Positions 51,110-59,780 of a stretch of DNA of 64,000 nucleotides are shown piece by piece. Position numbers and translations under genes: made by a program. The first letter of the stretch is position 1. Every line of letters starts with the position of its first letter. The notes beneath the pieces were generated by a model, which saw nothing but the letters and a program-made list of their open reading frames with translations, searched no databases and was not told the origin of the DNA. The DNA lies in assembly GCF_001311885.1 (NCBI RefSeq), contig NZ_BBCE01000001.1, positions 62,001 through 126,000 of the forward strand, given 5' to 3'. The DNA comes from Syntrophomonas palmitatica JCM 14374 (GTDB lineage Bacteria; Bacillota; Syntrophomonadia; Syntrophomonadales; Syntrophomonadaceae).

Positions 51110-52404
51110 TTACCACATCTGCAGCCGGTCAGCCTCGCTGCGCAGGTAATCCCTGAAATTGGGATGGGATATATTTATCATTTCCTGCACCCTTTCCCTA
51201 ATAGAACGCCCGCGCAGGCAGGCTACTCCATATTCCGTTATAACATAATCCACATCTACCCGTGAGGTAGTAACCACGGTTCCAGGATCAAACCGGGGCA
51301 CTATTCGCGAAACAGTGTCTTTGGCAGTTGTAGAATAACATGCAAGTATAGATTTGCCTCCAGGAGAATTTAATGCTCCATGAATAAATTCCTTATGGCC
51401 TCCGGTACCGCTGAAAAGCCGGGAACCAATAGATTCTGCGCAGCATTGTCCGGTTAAATCAAATTGCAGAGCTGAATTTATGGACACCATTTTATTATTA
51501 CGGGCAATCACTGCCGGGTCGTTTACTACGGTGCCTCGATGAAACTCTACGGCAATATTTTGATCGAGAAAATCATATAACCTTCTGGTACCCATAGCCA
51601 CATCAGCGATAAATTTATCCTTCCAGAGGGTTTTTTTGCGATTGGTAACAGCTCCCGCATCCCAAAGATTCAGTATAGAATCGGTAAACATCTCTGAATG
51701 CACACCCAGATCTTTCTTGTGGCGCAGGCTGTGGCTATAGCGCCTGGTATACTGCCGAACCCAATCTGAATGGTAGAACCATCTTCAATAAGTTCAGCAG
51801 CGTACTCACCTATTATGTGATCCTTTTCGGTAAGAATTGCGGAAGGATATTCAGGCAGTTCCCTCTCGCTTTCGACCAAATAATCTATATCTGTTATATG
51901 CACATTGGTATCGCCGCAGGTTCTTGGCAAACGAGGATTAACTTCCATGATAACAACATCAGCATTTTCAATAAAATCCTTTTCGATTACGGTACTAAGT
52001 GAAAGAGAAAAATAGCCATGTTTATCCATAGGGGATACGCAGCCCATAAAAATTCGGGGAGTACGAAAAGCCATACGTTTTTTACTGAATTGATGCAGCT
52101 GCATGGGAACATAAGAAACTGTTCCCAATTCGTGCGCAGCCCGGGGGCCTTCGGTGTAAAACCAGCTATTAAGTATAAAATGTCCCTTCATCTCAGGTTT
52201 CATGTAAAAATCATATTTATATTGCATCATTGCATTAACGATGGAGACATTTTCCACCCGGTCCTTTATAGTATGCAGACTGCTTAAAAGGGTGGCCGGT
52301 TCGCACATTGCCAGTGCCGTAACCACTTCATCATTGCTTTTAATGTTCTCTAAAGCTTCTTCTACACTAACCAGCTTGCGCTGATACAAATCCTGATATT
52401 TCAT
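51110..52404 (-). CDS. Acetyl-CoA hydrolase/4-hydroxybutyrate CoA-transferase family (one indel)
   Basis: Transfers CoA between acetate and another acid (or hydrolyses acyl-CoA). Two-domain family layout: N-terminal ALENIKSNDEVVTALAM and the domain end IQIGFGSIPGAIATA, then LGVHSEMFTDSILNLW, the Glu of AVEFHRGT region and the C-terminal ITEYGVACLRGRSIRERVQ. The break near 51715 separates ATAC from GVHSEMF; repaired length ~432. ATG 52404 has GAGGTG six bases upstream. Together with the acetate permease nearby it fits an organism that produces or exchanges acetate or short-chain acids. Exact substrate not determinable. Confidence 0.9.
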
Positions 52405-52609
52405 TAAAAACACCTCGTTGATATAAGCAATATGCAAACATTATGTCATAGAAACGAGTATTTTGACAATAATCATCAGCTTGTTTATCCTGTATGGTCA
52501 AATATATATTTTAGTTCTTGAATGAGGTGCTTAAAATAATTCAATTGTTTATTTAAGGAATGATTGCTTGTAATTGCCTTGCGTGCTTTCAACCTTTTAT
52601 AATTGGTTC

Positions 52610-52638
52610 TTGAAATGGCCATAATAAAGATGTATAAT
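52610..52638 (+). promoter_or_regulatory. Promoter of the five-tRNA cluster
   Basis: TTGAAA (52610-52615), 17 bases, TATAAT (52633-52638), 11 bases before tRNA-Gly. Confidence 0.75.
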
Positions 52639-52649
52639 GTTTTTTGCTG

Positions 52650-52723
52650 GCGGGTGTAGCTCAATGGTAGAGCCCCAGCCTTCCAAGCTGGTTGCGAGGG
52701 TTCGATCCCCTTCACCCGCTCCA
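52650..52723 (+). tRNA. tRNA-Gly (anticodon TCC)
   Basis: GCGGGTG / CACCCGC acceptor, CCAGC-CTTCCAA-GCTGG anticodon arm, TTCGATC T-loop, CCA encoded. 74 bases. Confidence 0.97.
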
Positions 52724-52738
52724 TTTATTTTATTATTG

Positions 52739-52814
52739 GTCCCTGTAGCTCAGCAGGACAGAGCAACGGCCTTCTAAGCCGTGGGTCGGGGGTTCGAATC
52801 CTCCGGGGACGCCA
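52739..52814 (+). tRNA. tRNA-Arg (anticodon TCT)
   Basis: GTCCCTG / CGGGGAC acceptor, ACGGC-CTTCTAA-GCCGT anticodon arm, TTCGAAT T-loop, CCA encoded. 76 bases. Confidence 0.96.
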
Positions 52815-52830
52815 GCTTTTACTCTCGCGT

Positions 52831-52908
52831 GGTGGGTGTAGCTCAGTTGGTTAGAGTATCAGATTGTGGCTCTGAGGGTCGTGGGTTCGAGTCCCATCAC
52901 CCACCCCA
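52831..52908 (+). tRNA. tRNA-His (anticodon GTG)
   Basis: Acceptor GTGGGTG / CACCCAC with an extra G at -1 (52831) facing C73, the tRNA-His identity pair; anticodon loop TTGTGGC; CCA encoded. 78 bases. Confidence 0.97.
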
Positions 52909-52913
52909 TATAC

Positions 52914-52943
52914 TTGACATCCCGGCCAGAGTAAATATATACT
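52914..52943 (+). promoter_or_regulatory. Internal promoter before tRNA-Gln
   Basis: TTGACA (52914-52919), 18 bases, TATACT (52938-52943), ten bases before tRNA-Gln; allows tRNA-Gln and tRNA-Lys to be made apart from the first three. Confidence 0.6.
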
Positions 52944-52952
52944 CTTAAACGT

Positions 52953-53027
52953 TGGGGTGTAGCCAAGCGGTAAGGCAACGGACTTTGACTCCGTCATTCG
53001 TTGGTTCGAATCCAGCCACCCCAGCCA
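52953..53027 (+). tRNA. tRNA-Gln (anticodon TTG)
   Basis: TGGGGTG / CACCCCA acceptor, ACGGA-CTTTGAC-TCCGT anticodon arm, TTCGAAT T-loop, CCA encoded. 75 bases. Confidence 0.97.
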
Positions 53028-53078
53028 TTTAATCGCTGGAGCGCTGATTTTTATCAGGATATATAATAAGTTTAATAT

Positions 53079-53154
53079 GGGCCATTAGCTCAGGTGGTAG
53101 AGCACCTGACTTTTAATCAGGGTGTCGAAGGTTCGAGTCCTTCATGGCCCACCA
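53079..53154 (+). tRNA. tRNA-Lys (anticodon TTT)
   Basis: GGGCCAT / ATGGCCC acceptor, CTGA-CTTTTAA-TCAG anticodon arm, TTCGAGT T-loop, CCA encoded. 76 bases. Confidence 0.97.
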
Positions 53155-53168
53155 TTTAAACATTAAGG

Positions 53169-53193
53169 AAGCCCGAAAAAAACGGGCTTTTTT
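53169..53193 (+). terminator. Terminator of the tRNA cluster
   Basis: AAGCCCG pairs with CGGGCTT around seven A, followed by TTTTT. Confidence 0.85.
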
Positions 53194-53269
53194 CTATTAT
53201 TATTTTTTTTGCGAGGCCAGGAACGGTAAAATAAGAATCCCTGTGTATCGTTGGTTTACTCCATAAATT

Positions 53270-53298
53270 TAGGCCGCCTTCTGAATTGAAGACGGCCT
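53270..53298 (-). terminator. Hairpin beyond the acetate permease gene
   Basis: AGGCCGTCTTC against GAAGGCGGCCT with one mismatch. The T tract is poor on either strand, so it may act as an mRNA 3'-end stabiliser rather than a simple terminator. Confidence 0.5.
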
Positions 53299-53326
53299 GA
53301 ATTATTTTTATATTCGGCAATATTAC

Positions 53327-53932
53327 CTATTTAATTATAGGTGAACCTACAGGAAGAACCACCTTGCCAAATGCATTATTAAGGACGATTGCCGAACTTA
53401 AATATATAGCCATAATACCGGTTATCAGCAGGCAGTAAGCAGCATAGGCATGAGAACTGGGGCCAAGCATACCGAGTTTGCTGAAGGTTACAAAGAAAAC
53501 GCCTACAGTCAGAATAAGAACAGCCAGACCCAAGATAGCCGGCGCTTCTTTCAGGTAAGCAACAGTGTAGAATACAAGGATAGAGAACAGAACCAGCCAG
53601 GCCCATCCGTCAACACCTGTATTAATGGTCCATCCGTGTACACCAGCAAAAAATTCGAAAATAAATTCTAATCCGCCTACCAACATAAAGAAAGCCGAGA
53701 AGAACAGGAATACGTTGCCGCCTAGCACAGCGCCTTCTCTTAACTCAATCAAACCAACACATAATTGTACAACAAACCCGCCTATCAACCAGCAGCCCAA
53801 AAAGAGAAGAGGAGACCCTTCTCCAGTAATTTTTCCGCTAAGAACCGCATAGAAGGTGAAACAAGCAATAGCCAAAGCTACTAAGCCTGCGGGGCCTGGA
53901 TTCGCCCAACCACTACCATGATTATTTGACAT
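53327..53932 (-). CDS. GPR1/FUN34/YaaH-type acetate permease
   Basis: Membrane channel/symporter for acetate and succinate (SatP family). 201 residues with six membrane segments. The family signature near the N-terminus is NPGPAGL (residues 11-17), a variant of the usual NPAPLGL; FYAVLSG, FLGCWLIGGFVVQL and the FLFFSAFFMLVGGLEFIFEF segment follow. AGGAG six bases before ATG. Own promoter with a long leader. Physiologically it fits acetate exchange in a syntrophic or fermenting cell, with the CoA-transferase family gene 1 kb away. Confidence 0.92.
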   Translation of the reverse strand: MSNNHGSGWANPGPAGLVALAIACFTFYAVLSGKITGEGSPLLFLGCWLIGGFVVQLCVGLIELREGAVLGGNVFLFFSAFFMLVGGLEFIFEFFAGVHGWTINTGVDGWAWLVLFSILVFYTVAYLKEAPAILGLAVLILTVGVFFVTFSKLGMLGPSSHAYAAYCLLITGIMAIYLSSAIVLNNAFGKVVLPVGSPIIK

Positions 53933-54126
53933 TAAAAACTCCTCCCATCACTTTTCTTTAATCTGGCCTTTCGCATTAAATTGGCTTGTAACCACCCCCG
54001 CCAGTGTATTTGCTAAAAGGCCTTACTGGCCCTCGTAGCCTGAAGGTCATCAGGTAAGATTAAGGGAACTGTTCTGGTAGGATAAATTAATATGGTAATG
54101 TTCTGAATTTTCAGTCCTTTGTCATG

Positions 54127-54155
54127 ATTTTATATTTTGCGAAAATTTATGTCAA
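54127..54155 (-). promoter_or_regulatory. Acetate permease promoter with palindromic spacer
   Basis: TTGACA (54150-54155), 17 bases, TAAAAT (54127-54132). The spacer contains ATTTTCGCAAAAT, a near palindrome placed where a repressor would block polymerase. Confidence 0.6.
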
Positions 54156-54225
54156 TAGAAATCGATATGAATCGAAAGGTATTTATGAAATATAAGGTAG
54201 TCAATTAAATAGATATCATGGTTCA

Positions 54226-54262
54226 GAAAAACAAGAAAACCTATGTACCCAGGTACGATAGG
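54226..54262 (-). terminator. Terminator after the unknown 54303-54842 gene
   Basis: Minus-strand CCTATCGTACC-TG-GGTACATAGG hairpin (one bulge), followed by TTTTCTTGTTTTTC. Confidence 0.75.
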
Positions 54263-54302
54263 CATTAACTTGAAAGGGAAACTCGAATGGCTTTGGAAAG
54301 AT

Positions 54303-54842
54303 TTATCGTTTTATCAGGTGTTCACTTTTAACCTGTCCGGCTAAATATTTTTTATATGGGTCATAACGGAACTCCATAAAATATGCCCGGCGTGGCGCGG
54401 GTATATCTTCCAATCCCCAAACCAGAAAATTGACTGCGTCTTGAACCGCCTTCCCGCAGGTGCAGCAATAGATACAATCTGCTTTGCTGGCTCCGAGCAT
54501 TTTTACTTGTTCGTTGCAGCAGCGAATATTATTTATACCATTAAAGTTTTCATCATAAAGAAATGATTGTTGGTCCAGAGCCTCTTTGAAAGAAAGCAAT
54601 AAATTATTGGGAAAACTATCCTGCAGATCATAGCTGTTATCCGAAATTCCACTTTCTTCGATTTTGATCCAGTCAGTACGTTTATCAACAAAAAGCTGGT
54701 ACATCCTGCCATAAATACCTTCCCGGCCTATCCAAGAAAACCATTCTTCACCGTCATGCGAAGCCAACCCGCCCCGCAGCAGAAAACTGAAACCAGCGGG
54801 GGATTCAGGTAATTCCTTCAATAAAGTAAGCTTATAAATCAT
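54303..54842 (-). CDS. Unknown protein with Cys cluster
   Basis: 179 residues; not recognised. Mostly hydrophilic with Trp/Tyr-rich N-terminal half (EEWFSWIGREGIYGRMYQLF). A cluster CIYCCTCGKAVQD near residue 123 and CCNEQVKML before it could bind metal. AAGGAG is 12 bases upstream of ATG. Lies 31 bases downstream of the dCMP deaminase gene, probably co-transcribed with it, and ends at a good terminator. Plain base use; no sign of transfer. Confidence 0.65.
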   Translation of the reverse strand: MIYKLTLLKELPESPAGFSFLLRGGLASHDGEEWFSWIGREGIYGRMYQLFVDKRTDWIKIEESGISDNSYDLQDSFPNNLLLSFKEALDQQSFLYDENFNGINNIRCCNEQVKMLGASKADCIYCCTCGKAVQDAVNFLVWGLEDIPAPRRAYFMEFRYDPYKKYLAGQVKSEHLIKR

Positions 54843-54873
54843 TTTACAAATATGCTCCTTGTTATTTTGTTTT

Positions 54874-55347
54874 TTATGTTTGGTACTCGGGATGACCCTC
54901 GGGAATTATAGCATGTGAACCCCCGTCAGCGTTGCGGCACACCACTTTATAAATACCGGCATTAATAATAATGCGTTTACATAAAAAACAGGGTTCGGCG
55001 TCAATTACAGCACCGGTTTTCACTTCATAGCACGCCAGATATAAAGTAGCTCCCAGGGTTTTTTCCCGGCCGGCATTTATAATAGCATTCATTTCCGCAT
55101 GTACGCTTCTGCATAACTCGTATCTTTCCCCTCGGGGAACTCCGGCTTTCTCCCTTTCGCAGGTTTCTAAATCACAGCAATTAGGCAGTCCTCTGGGGGC
55201 GCCGGAATAGCCCGTAGCTACAATGGTATCGTCTTTTACGATCACGGCGCCATAATTTCTTCGCAAGCAGGTTCCTCGCGAGGCAACATCCAGGGCAATA
55301 TTCAGGTAGTAATCAATTTTACTGGGCCGATTCCGCAAGATAACCAC
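54874..55347 (-). CDS. dCMP deaminase family protein
   Basis: Zinc deaminase turning dCMP to dUMP for thymidylate synthesis (ComEB-like). 157 residues. SKIDYYLNIALDVASRGTCLRRNYGAVIV region at the start (RGTCLRRN core), zinc motif CRSVHAEMNAI (His-Ala-Glu) and PCFLCKR (CxxC). The N-terminal start codon is GTG 55347. No comEA/comEC next to it. Confidence 0.92.
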   Translation of the reverse strand: MVILRNRPSKIDYYLNIALDVASRGTCLRRNYGAVIVKDDTIVATGYSGAPRGLPNCCDLETCEREKAGVPRGERYELCRSVHAEMNAIINAGREKTLGATLYLACYEVKTGAVIDAEPCFLCKRIIINAGIYKVVCRNADGGSHAIIPEGHPEYQT

Positions 55348-55389
55348 TCCCCCTGTTTGCTGCCCTAATTGTATCAGTTTTATTTATTT

Positions 55390-56163
55390 TTAACCAACAC
55401 CTGTTATGAGGGTTAAAAATAATTGCCCCCACCCCTCCAGCGCCAGTATTGACCCAATACCTGCGCAAGTGGCCTTGATCAATTTTTTCATAAGGTTTAT
55501 AAATATCGGATCATAATTGTCGCCAACATGATCTGAATGCCATAAACCGGATAGACGCACCAGTCGGTTTTGGCAATAACTGCCCAACCATCCTTCGGAA
55601 GCTTTATCCCGGGCCGGCTTTTGATAATTGCTGAGCAGGGCGATGGCATTATTTTTAATAACCTGCCGGGCCATGGAGGGATTTTTGCTGCTATCAGTAG
55701 ATATCCAAAGAAACGGCATGCCGCAGATAACTTCGGTTACCCTGGCTTCCAGGTGGTGTTCGGCTTCTCGGATAGAAGCGTTACTGCGCGGTGCTTCTTC
55801 CCAGGTAGGGCATATAATATTATCCCGGCGCGCCAGGGCGCTGCCCACATATGTGCGAAAATCTGATATGCGGTGATCGCCGCCGCCGGATAATTTTCCT
55901 GCTACCGTTCCCCTATTCTGACGCAGGCGATCCCAAAGCCCGCTTTGTTTGTCGCGCGGGGGATTGGACACGCCTATTCTAACCACACGCAATTCAGTAC
56001 CGTTATCGCGATATTCGCCAGGTTCAAAAAAGAAATATACCCCCTGGTATGGCCATTCCATACGGTTGCTGCATTCAGCCAGGTAATGTCTGCCTATTTT
56101 TTCCTCCAGCTGCTGCAGCAGTTCATAAAAAAGCTGCAAATCATTAAACCTTTTCATAAGCAT
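55390..56163 (-). CDS. GIY-YIG-like nuclease-fold protein, unknown role
   Basis: 257 residues. The N-terminal half has the GIY-YIG-like pattern GVYFFFEPGE (~residue 41), VVRIGVSN (~60), LWDRLRQNRG (~75), then GGDHRISDFRTYVGSAL and EAEHHLEARVTEVI. It resembles an uncharacterised family with WLGxYC and SGLWHSDHV blocks. The last ~25 residues (TCAGIGSILALEGW) look unlike the family and may be read in a wrong frame. Function unknown; nuclease activity is only inferred from the fold. No restriction or defence gene is adjacent. Confidence 0.7.
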   Translation of the reverse strand: MLMKRFNDLQLFYELLQQLEEKIGRHYLAECSNRMEWPYQGVYFFFEPGEYRDNGTELRVVRIGVSNPPRDKQSGLWDRLRQNRGTVAGKLSGGGDHRISDFRTYVGSALARRDNIICPTWEEAPRSNASIREAEHHLEARVTEVICGMPFLWISTDSSKNPSMARQVIKNNAIALLSNYQKPARDKASEGWLGSYCQNRLVRLSGLWHSDHVGDNYDPIFINLMKKLIKATCAGIGSILALEGWGQLFLTLITGVG

Positions 56164-56280
56164 CTGCCCAACCTTTTAGAATTATCTCTGTGTATACAAT
56201 ATGTTTCGATAATATCCTGTATATGTCCTGCCATGCAATATGAACATTTTATGTTATTTATTCCATTGCGGCCCATATTG

Positions 56281-56999
56281 TTATGCATCCTTATAGGCGC
56301 AGTGCATCCTGTCCTTGTATTCCCGCAACACCTGCACAACCGGTTTAAATAGCAGGAAACAGAGCAGCAGATTAGTCAACGCGTGAGCAGTATCGAAGAA
56401 AAAGCTGCTAACGTATGTGGCTAAATATGATTGCAGGTTTAAAGGATATACAAACAAAAGCCAGAAGCCAGCATTCTGCATCCATCCAAAAACAAAGCCC
56501 CATACAAATCCGAAGACACCGATTCCTAAACGGGATATATCCCGCCGCCACCGTCCCAGCCAGGCGGCTGAGATTCCGATTAATCCCCACCCGATCATCT
56601 GCCACGCGTCCAGGGTCCCTGACCTAAAAAAAAGTTAGAAATCAGAGCCGCACCGGCGCCCACCAGAAACCCTACCTGGGGTCCGAAAACAAAGCCGGAA
56701 GCTATGACCAGGAAAGTGGTAGGTTGTACGCTGGGAAGAGCGGCAAAAGGCACACGCCCCAGGGCCGCCACACCTGTAAGAGCGGATATCAAGGCTATTT
56801 CTTTGGCGGTGATGGCAGCCTGCTGTGACCATTGAAATAGAGCCCATAAAGCCAGTATTAAAACGATGGCGGAATATAAGGCCCAATTGTGCATATCCAG
56901 CGTTCCGGTGAAGCCAAGATATACAAAGCCTGTAATCAAGAGCGTAACCATTAATATGGCAGCTACTGTCTTTCTGGTTTGCACTTTATATTTCTCCAT
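56281..56999 (-). CDS. ECF transporter S component (one indel)
   Basis: Substrate-binding membrane subunit of an energy-coupling-factor vitamin importer. Hydrophobic throughout, about six spans; the internal block SALTGVAALGRVPFAALPSV (~residue 72) and GFVFGPQVGFLVGAGAALIS are typical. One base missing near 56612 breaks FLGQGPWT from QMIGWGLIGISAAWLGRW. About 240 residues after repair. Overlaps the ATPase gene end. Substrate not identifiable; cobalamin-type precursors are known for similar S components. No riboswitch seen upstream of the operon. Confidence 0.82.
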
Positions 57000-58649
57000 T
57001 TCCATCTGCCGATAATGTCCGCAAGTAATCTATGGCCTGAGATACGGTGTATATATTCTCGTTAAAACCCCTGAACAACCGTGCCACCTGGGTGGAATAG
57101 AAAAATCCTTCTTTAAATGCTGATGTGACCGGTTCATCAGCCAAAATGGTCCCATTATGCATAAACAAGACCCGGTCAGCTAATTCACCGGCAAAATCCA
57201 TATCATGAGTAACTACCACCAGGCTGTTTTGCCTGTTTTGACACCAGCCGCGCAGTTCGGGTATTATTCTGCGCTTGGATTCCTGATCCATACCGGTGCC
57301 AGGTTCATCCAGCAGAAGCAGCTGCGGTTCACTGGCCAGTAAACAAGCCAGGGCAGCGCGTTTTTTTTGTCCAGTGCTCAGTTTACGGGGATCGTGCGTT
57401 CGAAATGAATCAAGTCCTAACAGTTCCAACCATTTAGTTATTTCGTTTTTATCTTTTTCCCGGGGAAGATTTATTAAAATGTCCTCTTCAAGCGTGTCAG
57501 CCAGGAAAAAATCTTCTGTTTGCTGGGGCAGGAAGGCAATAGGCATAGCCTTTTTATCTTTTGAATTTACCATATTAATATCAATACTGCCGCGGCGGTT
57601 TTTTAAGATCCCCGCTATAATTCTTAGTAAAGTAGTCTTTCCCGCCCCGTTGGCACCCAGCAGAGCTGTGACTTCCCCGCGGTAAATCTGCAGGTTTAAA
57701 CTGCGGATCACTTCTTTGCCCTGGGGGTAGTTAAATGTCAGGTTCTTGATGTTTAAAAGCAGTTCTTTCGCCTGCTTTTTTTCGCCGGGAGCCTTTTTAA
57801 CCACCGGGATTGTAATGTTCTCTTCCAGACGCTTCCTGGCTTCTTTAACCGTTAGCGGGAATGTGGTTTTATCATTTGCGAATAAAGATGCCAGGGTCGG
57901 TAATATCACATAGCCGTTTTGCACAGCCCAGGCTGGCTGCTGGCAGGTAAACCGTCAAAAATGATTTTGCCGCCATCTAAAACCATAACCCGGTCAACCA
58001 TAGGGAAGAGCATGTCCATCCTCTGTTCAAACATGATTACGGTAAGGCCCAGTTCCTGATTGATCTTTTTTATCCAGTTTATAAAATCCTCCGCGGCAGT
58101 CGGATCTAATTGGGAAGTAGGTTCATCCAGGATTAAAACCTCGGGCTGCATAACCAGTACCCCCCCCAGAGCAACCTTCTGTTTCTCGCCCCCGGAAAGC
58201 TCTGCCAGCGGTTTTTTTCGCAGGTGGTTTAGATTCAGGAAATCCATGATTTCCGCTACCCTTCGTCTCATCTGCGGTTCAGCCACGCCCAGGTTCTCCA
58301 GGCCGAAAGCGATCTCCCTCTCAACATTGCTCATTAAGAGCTGCTGTTCAGCTTCCTGAAATACTATGCCTATATGAGCAGGCAGCTGGCGGTTGTTCCA
58401 TTGCCATAAAGGCTCCCCTTTAAAAGTAATATTTCCGGTTATGGTTCCGCCATGAAAATCCGGCGCTAAACGGCTCAGCACCCGGGCCAGGGTGGATTTG
58501 CCGCTGCCGGAGCGTCCGATCACCAGGATGAATTCACCCTGGTCTACTTCAAAATTAAGTTCCCGCAAAGCTGCGATTTGATCATTGGGGTAGTAATAAT
58601 TTAGATTTTCAACCCTAAATATTTTCTTATTAATGACATCAGTCTCCAA
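56986..58649 (-). CDS. ECF transporter tandem ATPase, fused (one indel)
   Basis: Two ABC ATPase domains. Domain 1: Walker A GRSGSGKSTLA (~residue 44), LSGGEKQKVALGG, Walker B VLILDEPTSQLD, but Gln in MFEQRMD where the switch His usually stands. Domain 2: Walker A GANGAGKTTLL, LSTGQKKRAAL, LLLLDEPGTGMD, switch His in VVVTHDMD. Two open frames overlap by 19 bases near 57915; the second begins with linker text (GYVILPTLASLF, FPLTVKEARKRL) found in fused proteins of the YkoD kind, so I read one gene of ~554 residues with an indel. Between T and S components. Confidence 0.85.
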
Positions 58650-59514
58650 TAAACGCTCTCCTCCATAAACCTTGGCAAATCAATAAGACCGGATAAGTCA
58701 AGAAGCCAAGGGGTATTAATTCTCCCCACAACATCAAGGGAATTTTACCATCTGCAGCAGATAATGTACCAAGCCACAGCTGAACAGCCAAAGCCAGTAC
58801 AAGCGCTGCAGCAGTAGTGGCTATTACCCATTTATCAATTAATCTGAAACTCACTTGTTTATAAGTGCTGCGCGGCCCAAAACCAAAAGCCCGGGCATGC
58901 ATAGCCTCCGCACTGTGCCATGCCCCCCCCAGGGCGGCCCGAAGCAGGTTGATCAGGAAAAGTCCGAGGTTGGCAGTTCGCTGCCAGACATTACCCGTTA
59001 TTAATGATTTGCCCCGCATTTCCTGCATCTCCATTATGCTGCGTGAACGCTGCGCCATCTCTGGTATGAGACGAGCGGTAATAGCGAGGAGCAGTACCCC
59101 GTTCCCCGGACGGCCGGGAAAAACTTCTAATAAGTCCTCAGCCGCCAGGATAAGATTAAAACTGGTAAAAATACTGAAAACCACGATCAATCTTAAACCC
59201 ATACTAAGGCTGTAATAAACTGCCCCTTGGTGAACCGCGAGCTTAAAACCCATAACATTAACCGCCCAAATAATTTGTCCCTCAGTATTGCAATAAATAT
59301 TTACCGCCGCAATCAATAACAGCAAGGGCAGGCAAATAGACAGTATTTTAACCAGGGAGCGGCAGCGATCCAGGGCGCAGTTCAAGACCAGCATGATTAT
59401 AAACAATGCCGCCAAAGCCATAATCTCCTGATATATTAAGGCCATTAAGAAGCAGGCCCCCAGATATATAAAAACAGTCCGCGGGTGGAAGTATTCTTTC
59501 ATTAAAGTCCTCAT
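58639..59514 (-). CDS. ECF transporter T component
   Basis: Scaffold membrane subunit of the ECF importer. 291 residues, about six spans. Coupling-helix motifs EMQEMRGKSL (~residue 165) and EAMHARAFGFG (~205) are the two Ala/Arg-Gly motifs that contact the ATPases. ATG 59514. First gene of the T-ATPase-S operon, 120 bases from tRNA-Leu on the other strand. Confidence 0.92.
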   Translation of the reverse strand: MRTLMKEYFHPRTVFIYLGACFLMALIYQEIMALAALFIIMLVLNCALDRCRSLVKILSICLPLLLLIAAVNIYCNTEGQIIWAVNVMGFKLAVHQGAVYYSLSMGLRLIVVFSIFTSFNLILAAEDLLEVFPGRPGNGVLLLAITARLIPEMAQRSRSIMEMQEMRGKSLITGNVWQRTANLGLFLINLLRAALGGAWHSAEAMHARAFGFGPRSTYKQVSFRLIDKWVIATTAAALVLALAVQLWLGTLSAADGKIPLMLWGELIPLGFLTYPVLLICQGLWRRAFIGD

Positions 59515-59590
59515 CCCGTTATTCTATCCATTAATATATAGATAAGCTGATTATAAAGCAAATTATGGGCCATTTTTCAATCTTCTCAGC

Positions 59591-59620
59591 TTGAAATCAA
59601 TCTATGGTCCAGGTTATAAT
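59591..59620 (+). promoter_or_regulatory. Promoter of tRNA-Leu
   Basis: TTGAAA (59591-59596), 18 bases, TATAAT (59615-59620), 15 bases before the tRNA. Confidence 0.7.
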
Positions 59621-59635
59621 GATGAGTGTTTTAAT

Positions 59636-59719
59636 GCGGGCGTGGCGGAATGGCAGACGCGTTAGACTTAGGATCTAGTGCCGCAAGGCGTGGAGGTTCG
59701 AGTCCTCTCGCCCGCACCA
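59636..59719 (+). tRNA. tRNA-Leu (anticodon TAG)
   Basis: GCGGGCG / CGCCCGC acceptor, anticodon loop CTTAGGA, long variable arm (TGCCGCAAGGCG), TTCGAGT T-loop, CCA encoded. 84 bases. Confidence 0.97.
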
Positions 59720-59731
59720 TAATAGATACAA

Positions 59732-59780
59732 AAGGGTGTCAAGGGGGGTGTCAAGGGGACGGTTCTCTTGACACCCTTGA
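59732..59780. repeat. REP-like palindrome at a gene's 3' end
   Basis: GGGTGTCAAG (59746-59755) pairs perfectly with CTTGACACCC (59767-59776) around an 11-base loop; an extra direct copy of GGGTGTCAAGG precedes it. It begins 12 bases after tRNA-Leu and supplies the last ten codons and stop of the SufS-like gene. I recall this GTGTCAAGGGGACGGTTCTC-type sequence as a common REP element of Firmicutes. Confidence 0.8.

Larger units (their letters stand above)
53933..54302. other. 370-base gap: permease leader, promoter, terminator
   Basis: No gene. From right to left it holds the terminator of the 54303-54842 gene, the permease promoter, and a leader of about 186 bases with GC-rich short stems (GGCCAGTAAGGCC). 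I could not match the leader to a known riboswitch. Confidence 0.55.

Noticed and set aside
52650-53154. Integration site of a mobile element at the tRNA cluster
   Set aside because: All five tRNAs are complete, there is no repeated tRNA 3' end and no integrase or phage gene nearby.
54874-55347. Anti-phage cytidine deaminase
   Set aside because: Length and motifs match the ordinary dCMP deaminase of nucleotide metabolism, and no defence partner is present.
59515-59635. Cobalamin or thiamin riboswitch before the ECF operon
   Set aside because: The gap is only 120 bases, is AT-rich, and its recognisable signal is the tRNA-Leu promoter.
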